DNA of 64,000 nt from Flavobacteriaceae bacterium (GTDB taxonomy: Bacteria; Bacteroidota; Bacteroidia; Flavobacteriales; Flavobacteriaceae), in the NCBI GenBank assembly GCA_017857815.1, contig JAFMCL010000002.1, positions 1 to 64,000 of the forward strand. The letters are read 5' to 3'. Below the pieces are notes generated by a model, which was given only the letters and a program-made list of their open reading frames with translations, did not search any database and was not told where the DNA came from. This document shows positions 18,668 to 27,002 of this stretch, piece after piece. The translations under genes and the position numbers were made by a program. Numbering within the stretch: the stretch's first letter is position 1; every line of letters begins with the position of its first letter.

Positions 18668-19792
18668 ATGAAGTTTTCCAATTCCAGAACGGGGATGCTA
18701 TTTCTAAAACCAAAGTTAGACAAGCAAACTCCTTTTGAAAAACTTTTTGAGATTTTTAAAGAACTCATCACCCATACCTCAGGGGATTTTGATGAAGCCA
18801 TTGATTGGTTAAGAGAATTGGATGTTGAATATCAGTTAACGGATGAAAATTATACCATTGACGACTTTATCAAGGATCTTTTAGAAAAATCTTACATCCG
18901 TGAAGAAATCAAACCCGATGGAAGTGGGAAAGGAATGGGACTGACTGCCAAAACAGAAAAGCTCCTTCGAGAATACGCCTTGAAGCAAATTTTTGGAAAA
19001 TTAAAGCGGTCTGGAACTGGAAATCACAAAACCAACCACCTCGGACAAGGCGCAGAACCTTCTGGTGAGTTGAAGAGCTTTCAATTTGGAGATCCTATCG
19101 AAAATATCGTTTTAACGGAGAGCCTCAAAAATGCACAAATCCATTCTGGCATTGATGATTTGCAAATAAGACAAGAGGATTTGGTTGTAGAAAAAACCGA
19201 ACACAAGTCTCAAATGAGTACAGTGTTGATGATCGACATCAGTCACAGCATGATTCTTTATGGAGAAGATAGGATAACACCTGCAAAAAAAGTTGCGATG
19301 GCATTGGCAGAATTGATCACTACTAGGTATCCAAAAGATACTCTCGATATTTTGGTTTTCGGAAATGACGCAAGACTCATTCCTATTAAGGACTTGCCCT
19401 ATCTTCAAGTGGGACCTTATCACACCAACACAGTCGCAGGACTAGAGTTGGCAATGGACATGCTTAGACGAAAGAAAAATACGAATAAGCAGATTTTTAT
19501 GATCACTGATGGAAAGCCCAGTTGTCTTAAAATGCCTGACGGAACTTATTATAAAAACAGTGCTGGTTTAGATAAAACAATTGTTGAAAAATGCTATCTA
19601 ATGGCACGTCAAGCGAGAAAACTACACATCCCAATTACTACTTTTATGATTGCTTCTGACCCTTACTTAAAACAATTTGTTCAGGAATTCACCAAAGCAA
19701 ACAATGGAAAAGCATTCTTTACAGGACTTAACAACCTTGGAGAAATGATATTTGAGGACTATGAAAAAAATAGAAAAAAACGTTTTGGATAA
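18668..19792 (+). CDS. VWA domain protein paired with a MoxR/Mg-chelatase-like ATPase
   Basis: A 374-residue soluble protein with no signal peptide. The C-terminal half is a von Willebrand A domain with an intact metal-ion-dependent adhesion site: DISHS (D190, S192, S194), a Thr in HTNT (about 252-255) and the aspartate in ITDGKPS (D281). The N-terminal half (1-170) is helical and charged and not recognised. VWA proteins of this type work with the AAA+ protein encoded next to them, as in the MoxR/VWA and Mg-chelatase I/D pairs, to remodel or insert metal into a target. The next gene starts 4 bp downstream. The target is not identifiable here. Confidence 0.85.
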   Translation: MKFSNSRTGMLFLKPKLDKQTPFEKLFEIFKELITHTSGDFDEAIDWLRELDVEYQLTDENYTIDDFIKDLLEKSYIREEIKPDGSGKGMGLTAKTEKLLREYALKQIFGKLKRSGTGNHKTNHLGQGAEPSGELKSFQFGDPIENIVLTESLKNAQIHSGIDDLQIRQEDLVVEKTEHKSQMSTVLMIDISHSMILYGEDRITPAKKVAMALAELITTRYPKDTLDILVFGNDARLIPIKDLPYLQVGPYHTNTVAGLELAMDMLRRKKNTNKQIFMITDGKPSCLKMPDGTYYKNSAGLDKTIVEKCYLMARQARKLHIPITTFMIASDPYLKQFVQEFTKANNGKAFFTGLNNLGEMIFEDYEKNRKKRFG

Positions 19793-19796
19793 AATT

Positions 19797-21260
19797 ATGG
19801 AAAAGCCCACTATTAAGACCTTAGGAAAATTAAAAAGCTCCTCTTATCAACCCAAAAATATTCAAGAAGAATTGGCTCAAAATTTGAGAGCAAGGATTCG
19901 CAAGGGAATTCCTTCATTCAACGGATTGGTCGGTTATGAAAACACCGTGATTCCAGACGTAGAGCGTGCTTTGCTTTCTGGCCACAGCATCAACCTTTTA
20001 GGATTGAGAGGCCAAGCAAAAACAAGGCTTGCTCGGAAGATGATTGACTTACTTGACGAATGGATCCCCATAGTGGAAGGTTCGGAAATTAATGATGATC
20101 CCCTTCAACCCATTTCTCGATTTTCGAAAGAATTAATAGCAGAAAAAGGAGAGGATACCCCTGTGGATTGGCTCCATAGAACCGATCGCTTTTTTGAAAA
20201 ACTCGCCACTCCTGATGTTACTGTTGCGGATTTGATTGGAGATGTAGATCCCATAAAAGCAGCGACGCTCAAATTGTCCTATGCTGACGAAAGAGTGATT
20301 CACTTTGGGATGATTCCCCGAGCGCACAGAAGTATTTTTGTTCTGAATGAACTGCCTGATTTACAAGCGCGAATTCAAGTTGCATTGTTCTCAATTCTTC
20401 AGGAAAAAGAAATTCAAATACGTGGATTTAAATTAAGAATGCCTTTAGAAATTCAGTTTGTGTTTACCGCAAATCCTGAAGACTACACCAATCGGGGGAG
20501 TATTGTTACCCCACTAAAAGACAGGATAGGTTCACAAATTTTGACGCACTATCCGCACAATATTGAAATCGCTAAAAGAATAACAGCACAAGAAGCCGTG
20601 ATCAGCGAGGAAAACAAGAAAACCATCCACATTCCCGAATTGGCCAAAACGCTTATTGAACAGATTGGTTTTGAAGCACGTAAAAGCGAATTTGTAGACT
20701 CAAAAAGCGGGGTCAGTACCCGTATGAGTATCACAGCTTTTGAAAACTTAATAAGTACTGCCGAAAGACGGTTGTTGATCACCCAAGATGAAACAACTGC
20801 GGTCAGACTGGTTGATTTTTTAGGCGTAATTCCTGCCATCAATGGTAAAATTGAATTGGTCTATGAAGGAGAACAGGAGGGAGCAGAACAAATTTCATTT
20901 CATTTGATATCCCAAGCAATTAAAACACTTTTTCCAAATTATTTTCCAAAAATTGAGAAACTACAAAAGCAAAATGCCAATGGACCTTACGATGACTTGT
21001 TGGGTTGGTTTTTCAATGACAACGAATTGTTCTTGGAGGATGATTTAAGTGAAAAGGAATACAAAAAAGCTTTAGATAAAGTTCCTGCTATTGGGGAATT
21101 AATAAAGAAACATCAAAAGGATTTAGACCCAAACGACACTTATTTCCTTATGGAATTTTTGTTGTGGGGACTAGAATCAAATCAAAAACTGACCAAGGTC
21201 AGAACGCTCGAAGGATTTCACTTTAGGGATTCGCTGGGCAGTTACATCAGTGGTCTGTAA
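19797..21260 (+). CDS. MoxR/Mg-chelatase subunit I-like AAA+ ATPase
   Basis: A 487-residue AAA+ ATPase. The ATG at 19797 (MEKPTIKTLGKLK) is chosen because it lies 4 bp after the VWA gene; upstream in-frame ATGs at 19752 and 19761 would overlap that gene. The Walker A region reads GLRGQAKT (69-76), with Ala in place of the usual last Gly. Walker B ends in NE rather than DE (VLNELPDL, about 182-189). The sensor region FTANPEDYTNRGSIV and the arginine-bearing TPLKDRIGSQ follow. These features occur in the Mg-chelatase-like ATPases of Bacteroidota, which lack the chlorophyll pathway. The partner VWA protein suggests chaperone-like remodelling of a protein complex. No other partner gene is in the operon. 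Confidence 0.85.
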   Translation: MEKPTIKTLGKLKSSSYQPKNIQEELAQNLRARIRKGIPSFNGLVGYENTVIPDVERALLSGHSINLLGLRGQAKTRLARKMIDLLDEWIPIVEGSEINDDPLQPISRFSKELIAEKGEDTPVDWLHRTDRFFEKLATPDVTVADLIGDVDPIKAATLKLSYADERVIHFGMIPRAHRSIFVLNELPDLQARIQVALFSILQEKEIQIRGFKLRMPLEIQFVFTANPEDYTNRGSIVTPLKDRIGSQILTHYPHNIEIAKRITAQEAVISEENKKTIHIPELAKTLIEQIGFEARKSEFVDSKSGVSTRMSITAFENLISTAERRLLITQDETTAVRLVDFLGVIPAINGKIELVYEGEQEGAEQISFHLISQAIKTLFPNYFPKIEKLQKQNANGPYDDLLGWFFNDNELFLEDDLSEKEYKKALDKVPAIGELIKKHQKDLDPNDTYFLMEFLLWGLESNQKLTKVRTLEGFHFRDSLGSYISGL

Positions 21261-21263
21261 TTC

Positions 21264-21680
21264 TTAAACTTTGTTTTTCATTGAAGAAATAGAAGTAGTT
21301 GTTAACACCTCAAGCGTGCGATCACGCACCTTTTCAAAGACGGTTTTAATTTCACAGTTTTCTTCGTCACACTCTTCGCAAGAAGCGTAATAGTTTAGTG
21401 AAACGCACGGTAACATTGCGATTGGGCCGTCAACCATTCTTATTAATTCTGATAAATAAATATCATCAGGGTTTTTAATAAGTCGATATCCTCCTGTTTT
21501 ACCACGTTGACTCTGTAATAATTTAAAATTACGAAGCTCTCTTAATATTGTCTCTAAAAATTTTTTAGGAATGTTTTCTTTTTCCGCAATTTCAGATGAA
21601 AAAACTGAACGTTCGTCAGCCTGATGATCTGCCAGGTACAATAGTGCTTTGATCGCATATTTGCATTTTTTAGAAATCAT
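21264..21680 (-). CDS. Rrf2 family transcriptional regulator with Cys cluster
   Basis: A 138-residue Rrf2-family regulator. It has an N-terminal winged helix (about 1-75, with the recognition region FLETILRELRNFKLLQSQRG) and a C-terminal segment holding C92, C101, C104 and C109. IscR and NsrR use cysteines in this same region to bind an FeS cluster, although their spacing differs, so redox or FeS sensing is plausible. It is transcribed divergently from the sulfate assimilation operon. A perfect palindrome in the shared intergenic region is the obvious candidate operator, so control of cysteine biosynthesis (CymR-like role) plus autoregulation is inferred. Confidence 0.88.
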   Translation of the reverse strand: MISKKCKYAIKALLYLADHQADERSVFSSEIAEKENIPKKFLETILRELRNFKLLQSQRGKTGGYRLIKNPDDIYLSELIRMVDGPIAMLPCVSLNYYASCEECDEENCEIKTVFEKVRDRTLEVLTTTSISSMKNKV

Positions 21681-21693
21681 AAATTGCTTTTCC

Positions 21694-21701
21694 CAAATGT
21701 A
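21694..21701 (-). promoter_or_regulatory. -7 element of the rrf2 promoter
   Basis: TACATTTG on the minus strand is a perfect TANNTTTG match, 14 bases upstream of the rrf2 ATG. The position expected for its -33 element (about 21721-21724) is poor in sequence and touches the palindrome at 21723-21749, which would suit autorepression. Confidence 0.45.
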
Positions 21702-21722
21702 GGGAATTTCTTGTAAACTACT

Positions 21723-21749
21723 TAATTCCTATTAACTTTATAGGAATTA
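21723..21749. promoter_or_regulatory. Palindrome between rrf2 and the cys operon (candidate Rrf2 operator)
   Basis: TAATTCCTAT (21723-21732) and ATAGGAATTA (21740-21749) are exact 10-bp reverse complements around a 7-base centre. A further GGAATT half-site lies at 21703-21708. The palindrome directly abuts the -33 element of the cys promoter and borders the expected -33 region of rrf2. A GGAATT core is, from memory, also part of the Bacillus CymR site. Confidence 0.6.
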
Positions 21750-21781
21750 TTTGTTTAGTATTGTTTAAGTGTTTATATTTA
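21750..21781 (+). promoter_or_regulatory. Predicted promoter of the cys (sulfate assimilation) operon
   Basis: TTTG (21750-21753), 20 bases, then TATATTTA (21774-21781), one mismatch from TANNTTTG. The predicted start of transcription, near 21786, leaves a leader under 20 nt, too short for a riboswitch. Control should therefore act at initiation, through the adjacent palindrome. Confidence 0.5.
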
Positions 21782-21803
21782 CCAAAAATTAAATTATTTA
21801 CCC

Positions 21804-22061
21804 ATGATTATCGACCTGCATTTATTTCGGAAAAACAAAAGTCAAGAAGGAAACACTTCTAAAGAAAAGGTTTCTAGAAGTCTGCTTAAGGCTATTAGCT
21901 GGCGGCTTATCGGAACAATCGACACCATGATTATCGCTTATTTTATCACAGGCACAATCTCTCAGGCCATCTCAATTGGTTTCATTGAATGGGGAACAAA
22001 AATGGTGCTTTACTTTTTCCATGAACGTATTTGGAACAGGTTTCAATGGGGTAAAAAATAA
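21804..22061 (+). CDS. DUF2061 small membrane protein, first gene of the cys operon
   Basis: An 85-residue protein of the DUF2061 family. A charged N-terminus (1-24) precedes the family segment SRSLLKAISWRLIGT (24-38). Two hydrophobic helices follow (about 36-50 and 53-70), then HERIWNRFQWG. No biochemical function is established to my knowledge. Its place at the head of the sulfate assimilation operon, 5 bp before cysH, suggests a membrane role tied to sulfate or sulfite handling. No sulfate permease gene is present in the operon. Confidence 0.85.
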   Translation: MIIDLHLFRKNKSQEGNTSKEKVSRSLLKAISWRLIGTIDTMIIAYFITGTISQAISIGFIEWGTKMVLYFFHERIWNRFQWGKK

Positions 22062-22066
22062 ATAAT

Positions 22067-22774
22067 ATGGAAAATAATTCTATAGAAAAGTTAAATCAGC
22101 AATTCGCGTCTTTATCCTTGGAGGAGGCGTTTGAAACACTGTGTACTCTTGGATTCAAAAACATCGCATTTTCGACTTCTTTAGGTCAGGAAGATCAAGT
22201 GTTGACGGATGTTATTTTTAAGAACAACCATCCTATTAAAGTGTTTACTTTAGACACTGGGAGACTATTTGAGCAAACTTATGACGTATTAGATAAGACA
22301 CAAAAAAAATATATTAAAAGTATTTCTTCCTTTGTCCCAGATAACAATGAGTTGAAGACATTACTCGATTCAAAGGGGCCTTATAGTTTTTATGACAGTA
22401 TTGAAAACAGAAAAGAATGTTGTTCGATTAGAAAGATCAATCCTTTACAAAAAGCACTAAAAGGGGTGGATCTATGGATCACTGGACTTAGAGCCTCTCA
22501 GAGCAACTCGAGAAGCACTTTATCATTTTTCAGTTATGACGATGCTTTTGGGTTGCCAAAGTTTAATCCTTTGGTCAATTGGACTTTAGAAGAAGTTGAA
22601 AACTACTTGGAACAAAACAATGTTCCTCAAAACTCTCTACACAAGAAAGGGTTTGTGAGTATCGGCTGTGAGCCCTGCACTCGTGCTGTGAAACCTGGTG
22701 AAGACATTCGATCTGGAAGATGGTGGTGGGAAGAAAGTAAAAAAGAATGTGGATTACACTTAAATCACAAATAA
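22067..22774 (+). CDS. cysH: Adenylyl-sulfate (APS) reductase
   Basis: This enzyme reduces activated sulfate to sulfite. The 235-residue product has the CysH fold with the P-loop-like SLGQEDQV region (38-45). The cysteine pairs C118-C119 (RKECCSIRK) and C201/C204 (GCEPCTR) are the [4Fe-4S] ligands that mark APS-type rather than PAPS-type reductases. The redox-active cysteine is C228 in the C-terminal ECGLH. That assignment fits the absence of an APS kinase gene or CysC fusion in the operon. It is followed by cysD after 7 bp. Confidence 0.93.
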   Translation: MENNSIEKLNQQFASLSLEEAFETLCTLGFKNIAFSTSLGQEDQVLTDVIFKNNHPIKVFTLDTGRLFEQTYDVLDKTQKKYIKSISSFVPDNNELKTLLDSKGPYSFYDSIENRKECCSIRKINPLQKALKGVDLWITGLRASQSNSRSTLSFFSYDDAFGLPKFNPLVNWTLEEVENYLEQNNVPQNSLHKKGFVSIGCEPCTRAVKPGEDIRSGRWWWEESKKECGLHLNHK

Positions 22775-22781
22775 TAATTTA

Positions 22782-23669
22782 ATGAATACCCTAGAGCAGT
22801 TAGAAGAAGAAGCGATATACATCATAAGAGAAGTCGTCGGACAGTTTAACAACCCTGCCCTACTCTTTTCTGGAGGGAAGGACTCCATTGTTTTGCTTCA
22901 CCTTTGCAAAAAAGCATTCTTACCTGGACGGATTCCTTTTCCTTTACTTCATGTTGATACGGGACACAATTTTCCTGAAACCATTGAATTAAGAGATGAA
23001 TTGGTTGAAAAATATCAGGTTAAATTACATGTTGGTAGCGTCCAAGAAAGTATTGATCAGGGAAAAGTAATAGAAGAAAAAGGTAAATATGCCAGTCGAA
23101 ATACCTTGCAAACCGTAACACTTCTTGAATCAATCGAAGAACTAAAGTTTGATGCCTGTATGGGCGGAGCAAGAAGAGATGAAGAAAAAGCGAGAGCTAA
23201 AGAAAGAATTTTTTCAGTACGTGATGATTTTGGTCAATGGAATGAAAAACTACAACGACCCGAGCTTTTTGACATGCTCAATGGACAAATTCATTCTGGT
23301 GAAAATGTAAGAGTTTTCCCAATCAGTAATTGGACCGAATTGGACGTATGGGAATACATTAGAAAAGAAAACCTAGAAATTCCTTCAATTTATTTTTCAC
23401 ACAAAAGAGCTGTTTTTGTTCGAGACGGTCAATTGATGCCTTCTTCTGAATTTATATTTAACGAAAAAGGAGAAACCTTTATTGAAAGCGTAAGATTTAG
23501 AACTGTGGGCGACATGAGTTGTACCGCGGCTGTTTCCTCAGAAGCAATCGACCTAGATACCGTTATTGATGAAATCAGAAATTCTGCCATTTCAGAACGC
23601 GGTGCGCGAATGGATGACAAACGTTCGGAAGGCGCAATGGAAGAGCGGAAAAAAGTAGGCTATTTTTAA
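22782..23669 (+). CDS. cysD: Sulfate adenylyltransferase subunit 2
   Basis: CysD, with the GTPase CysN, forms ATP sulfurylase, which makes adenylyl-sulfate from ATP and sulfate. The 295-residue product has the PP-loop motif SGGKDSIVLLHL (about 29-40), the MGGARRDEEKARAKER segment and the C-terminal ERGARMDDKR region, all standard for CysD. It ends 12 bp before cysN. Confidence 0.97.
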   Translation: MNTLEQLEEEAIYIIREVVGQFNNPALLFSGGKDSIVLLHLCKKAFLPGRIPFPLLHVDTGHNFPETIELRDELVEKYQVKLHVGSVQESIDQGKVIEEKGKYASRNTLQTVTLLESIEELKFDACMGGARRDEEKARAKERIFSVRDDFGQWNEKLQRPELFDMLNGQIHSGENVRVFPISNWTELDVWEYIRKENLEIPSIYFSHKRAVFVRDGQLMPSSEFIFNEKGETFIESVRFRTVGDMSCTAAVSSEAIDLDTVIDEIRNSAISERGARMDDKRSEGAMEERKKVGYF

Positions 23670-23681
23670 AAAAATCCCTTA

Positions 23682-24920
23682 ATGAAAATCCTTAGAATTA
23701 CAACTGCCGGAAGCGTAGATGACGGCAAAAGCACGCTCATCGGTAGATTATTATACGAAACCAATTCCCTCAAAACGGATCAGTTAGAGCACATAGAAAC
23801 GAAGAGTCGTTCCCTAGGATACGATTACCTCGACTTTTCCCTCGCAACTGATGGACTTCTAACCGAGAGGGAACAAGGCATCACCATAGATGTATCCAAC
23901 CTTTATTTTAGTACCCCTAAGAGAAGGTTTATCATTGCAGATGCTCCAGGTCATGTTGAATATACGCGAAACATGGTTACTGGCGCTTCTAACGCCGAAG
24001 TGGCAATTATTCTATTGGACGCGCGAAAGGGAGTCATGGAACAAACCAAAAGACATCTTTACATCACACAGCTTTTAGGGATAAAACATTTGATTTTTAC
24101 AGTCAATAAGATGGATTTGATTGAATATGACCATAATAAATTCTTGAAAATTAAAACTCAAATCGATAACCTTTTAGGAGAATATACTTGGGAAACACAA
24201 TCTTTTTTTATTCCAGTTGCAGCTTTAAAAGGGGATAATATTATTTCAAAAAGCAAAAACATGCCTTGGTATGAAGGAGAGACACTTTTAAGTCTCATTG
24301 AAACCATTGAGATTGAACAAGACATTCAAGAAAACACACTCTTACAGGTACAGCATGTAATTCGTCCAAAAACTGAAATTCATCATGACTACAGAGGTTT
24401 TGTTGGAAAAGTAAAAAGTGGAATGTTCTCCAAGGGAGATGAAGTCGAAGTTTTTCCATCTGGTTCTAAAAGCAAGATCAAAGCGATTGAAAAGTATGGA
24501 GAAGAAAAAACTAAAATAGGAACAGGGGAAAATGCAACCCTTTTGTTGGAAGACGAAATAGATGCTTCCAGGGGAAATACAATTGTGAAATCTAATCACT
24601 CTCTACAATCAGGTAAGCAAATTAATGCAAAAATATGTTGGATGCAATCTAACGCTTTGAATCCAAACAATAAATATTGGTTGCAACATGGGGTTCAAAA
24701 AAGTATGGTGAAAACTAAGGAGATTCACACAAAAATGAATTGGCAAGAATGGATTTCTGAGTCGACAGAATCTCTACAGATGAATGATATAGGCGAAGTG
24801 AGCTTTCAACTTGCACAGCCATTATTGTATGCGCCATTTCATTTAAACAAAACACTTGGAGCCTTCATTTTGATCGATCCAAACACTAACAACACCGCAG
24901 GTGTCGGTTTTATTCAATAA
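23682..24920 (+). CDS. cysN: Sulfate adenylyltransferase subunit 1 (GTPase)
   Basis: CysN is the regulatory GTPase of ATP sulfurylase. The 412-residue product has the EF-Tu-like G domain with GSVDDGKST (about 10-18), DAPGHVEY and NKMD, followed by two beta-barrel domains. The C-terminus stops there, so there is no fused APS kinase (CysC). That agrees with the APS-type reductase encoded upstream. The sulfite reductase gene starts 4 bases later. Confidence 0.97.
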   Translation: MKILRITTAGSVDDGKSTLIGRLLYETNSLKTDQLEHIETKSRSLGYDYLDFSLATDGLLTEREQGITIDVSNLYFSTPKRRFIIADAPGHVEYTRNMVTGASNAEVAIILLDARKGVMEQTKRHLYITQLLGIKHLIFTVNKMDLIEYDHNKFLKIKTQIDNLLGEYTWETQSFFIPVAALKGDNIISKSKNMPWYEGETLLSLIETIEIEQDIQENTLLQVQHVIRPKTEIHHDYRGFVGKVKSGMFSKGDEVEVFPSGSKSKIKAIEKYGEEKTKIGTGENATLLLEDEIDASRGNTIVKSNHSLQSGKQINAKICWMQSNALNPNNKYWLQHGVQKSMVKTKEIHTKMNWQEWISESTESLQMNDIGEVSFQLAQPLLYAPFHLNKTLGAFILIDPNTNNTAGVGFIQ

Positions 24921-24923
24921 AAA

Positions 24924-27002
24924 ATGCAAAGCTTTAGAACAGAAATAGAAAATCCAATCGTCGAAAAAGACATTTTGGAACTGGAGAAAAAAATAAATGC
25001 TTTTAACAATCAGGAGATTGACGAAGAAAAATTCAGAAGCCTTCGATTGGCAAGAGGAGTTTATGGTCAACGACAACAGGGGGTTCAGATGATTCGAATC
25101 AAATTACCCTTGGGTCGGTTTACGGCAAAACAATTGTTACGTATGGCAGCAGTGTCTGATGAATACGCAAGTAGTAATCTTCACATCACCACAAGGCAAG
25201 ACATTCAATTGCATTATGTTTCTTTGGACAGAACGCCCGAACTCTGGTCAGAATTAGAAAAAGATCAAATCACACTCCGAGAAGCTTGTGGAAATACGGT
25301 TCGAAATGTAACAGCCTCAGTCTATGCGGGTGTCGATCCTGACGAAGCTTTTGACGTTACTCCTTATGCTTATGCATTTTATGAATATTTTCTAAGGAAC
25401 CCCATCTGTCAAGACATGGGTCGAAAATTTAAAGCTGCTTTTTCAAGTGCCGCCTCGGATCAAGCCCTAACCTTTATTCATGATTTAGGATTTATCCCCG
25501 TAATTAAGAAGGGTAAAAGAGGGTTCCGCGTCATGCTTGGCGGTGGGATCGGCTCTCAGCCTGTCGAAGCAAATGAGGTCTTTTCGTTTTTAGAAGCAGA
25601 TCGAATGATTCCTTTTAGCGAAGCAGTAATTCGAGTTTTTGATCGTCATGGAGAAAGAAATAAAAGAAATAAAGCGCGGTTAAAATTTCTTGTAAAAGAA
25701 ATTGGATTGACCACTTTTCTGGAATGGGTTGCTGAAGAAGAAAGTTCTCTGCTACATAAAACTTATCCGATTGCGGTTTATGACCGAGATTTAAAAGAAC
25801 CATTATACAGCGAAGGAGAGACAATTAAATTAAACACTAAAGAATTTAATCTTTGGAAGAAGACCAATCTTTTTAAACAAAAACAAGCTGGATATTTTTC
25901 TGTTGGAATTCCAATTGAAGTTGGGGATATCTCCTCATCTAAAGCAAGAGAATTAGCAAAAGTAATGCTAGAATTTACCCGTGACGACAATCGATTTTCA
26001 TTGGGTCAAAGCATCCTACTTCGCGATGTAAAAGAAGGGCATCTTCCCGCTTTATACACCAGACTAAAAGAGATTAACCTGCACAGAAGCGGTTTTCACA
26101 AACTCAATGATATCGTAGCTTGTCCGGGAACAGACACTTGTAACCTAGGGATTGCAAGCAGCATGGGCTTGGCAAAAGTTTTACAGCAAATGATCGAAAC
26201 AGAGTTTCATACTTTAATCGAAAAATACGACCTCAACATAAAAATAAGTGGCTGTATGAATGCCTGTGGACAGCATACATTAGCGCACATTGGATTTCAA
26301 GGAATGACAGTAAAGGCGAATGAAAATATTGCCCCAGCAACCCAAATATTATTGGGTGGTGGTGTGTTAGGAAATGGAACGGGAAGATTTGCCGATAAGG
26401 TTTTAAAAGTACCTGCTAAGAGAACCCCTGAAGTCTTACGCTGGATTCTTAATGATTATGATACGGAAAGAAAATCTGAGGAAGATTTCTTTGCCTACTA
26501 TGACCGGAGAACCAAAGATTATTTCTATCAGAACCTAAAACACTACAGTGATGTGACCAATCTCAAAGATTCGGATTTAATCGACTGGGGGGTTAAAGAA
26601 AAATATAAAAAAGAAATTGGAATTGGAGAGTGTGCTGGCGTTACCATCGACTTAGTTCAAACGCTTTTATTTGATGCTAAAGAATCTTTTGATTGGGCAA
26701 CGGAAGCTTATAACAATGAACAGTATTCAGACGCCATCTATCATGCCTATAATGCGAGAATTCGTGGCGCAAAAGCGGTTTTAACTCGAACTGATGCAAA
26801 AATCAATAGTCATGCCTCAATCATTGCTGCCTTCGATCCTGAGTTTCCAGAATACGAATCAGAAAACAAGATTGCTTTTAAGGATACGGTTTTAGAATTT
26901 AAAAAAGAAGGTCCTTCCAAATCTTTTGCTTCCAAATATGTAGAACAAACTCAGCCTATTTTGCTGTGGATAGAAAATAGATGTCATGCAAACATTGAAT
27001 AA
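24924..27002 (+). CDS. Siroheme-dependent sulfite (nitrite) reductase with C-terminal HEPN-like extension
   Basis: A 692-residue assimilatory reductase that takes sulfite to sulfide with six electrons. Two ferredoxin-like/siroheme half-domains are present. The ligands for the coupled [4Fe-4S]-siroheme centre are C400 and C406 (CPGTDTC) and C444 and C448 (CMNAC). The C-terminal 125 residues or so form an extra helical domain (EAYNNEQYSDAIYHAYNARI onward) of the type annotated as HEPN in flavobacterial homologues. Nitrite reductase is the alternative. The operon, with cysH/D/N and siroheme synthesis genes, strongly favours sulfite. Its 3' end overlaps cobA by 17 bp. Confidence 0.9.
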   Translation: MQSFRTEIENPIVEKDILELEKKINAFNNQEIDEEKFRSLRLARGVYGQRQQGVQMIRIKLPLGRFTAKQLLRMAAVSDEYASSNLHITTRQDIQLHYVSLDRTPELWSELEKDQITLREACGNTVRNVTASVYAGVDPDEAFDVTPYAYAFYEYFLRNPICQDMGRKFKAAFSSAASDQALTFIHDLGFIPVIKKGKRGFRVMLGGGIGSQPVEANEVFSFLEADRMIPFSEAVIRVFDRHGERNKRNKARLKFLVKEIGLTTFLEWVAEEESSLLHKTYPIAVYDRDLKEPLYSEGETIKLNTKEFNLWKKTNLFKQKQAGYFSVGIPIEVGDISSSKARELAKVMLEFTRDDNRFSLGQSILLRDVKEGHLPALYTRLKEINLHRSGFHKLNDIVACPGTDTCNLGIASSMGLAKVLQQMIETEFHTLIEKYDLNIKISGCMNACGQHTLAHIGFQGMTVKANENIAPATQILLGGGVLGNGTGRFADKVLKVPAKRTPEVLRWILNDYDTERKSEEDFFAYYDRRTKDYFYQNLKHYSDVTNLKDSDLIDWGVKEKYKKEIGIGECAGVTIDLVQTLLFDAKESFDWATEAYNNEQYSDAIYHAYNARIRGAKAVLTRTDAKINSHASIIAAFDPEFPEYESENKIAFKDTVLEFKKEGPSKSFASKYVEQTQPILLWIENRCHANIE

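Noticed and set aside
21750-21803. Riboswitch (SAM or cysteine related) in the cys leader
   Set aside because: The predicted leader is under 20 nt, with no room for an aptamer.
23682-24920. Possible CysN-CysC fusion (APS kinase domain)
   Set aside because: The protein ends after the second barrel domain at 412 residues; no P-loop kinase domain follows, and the APS-type reductase makes it unnecessary.
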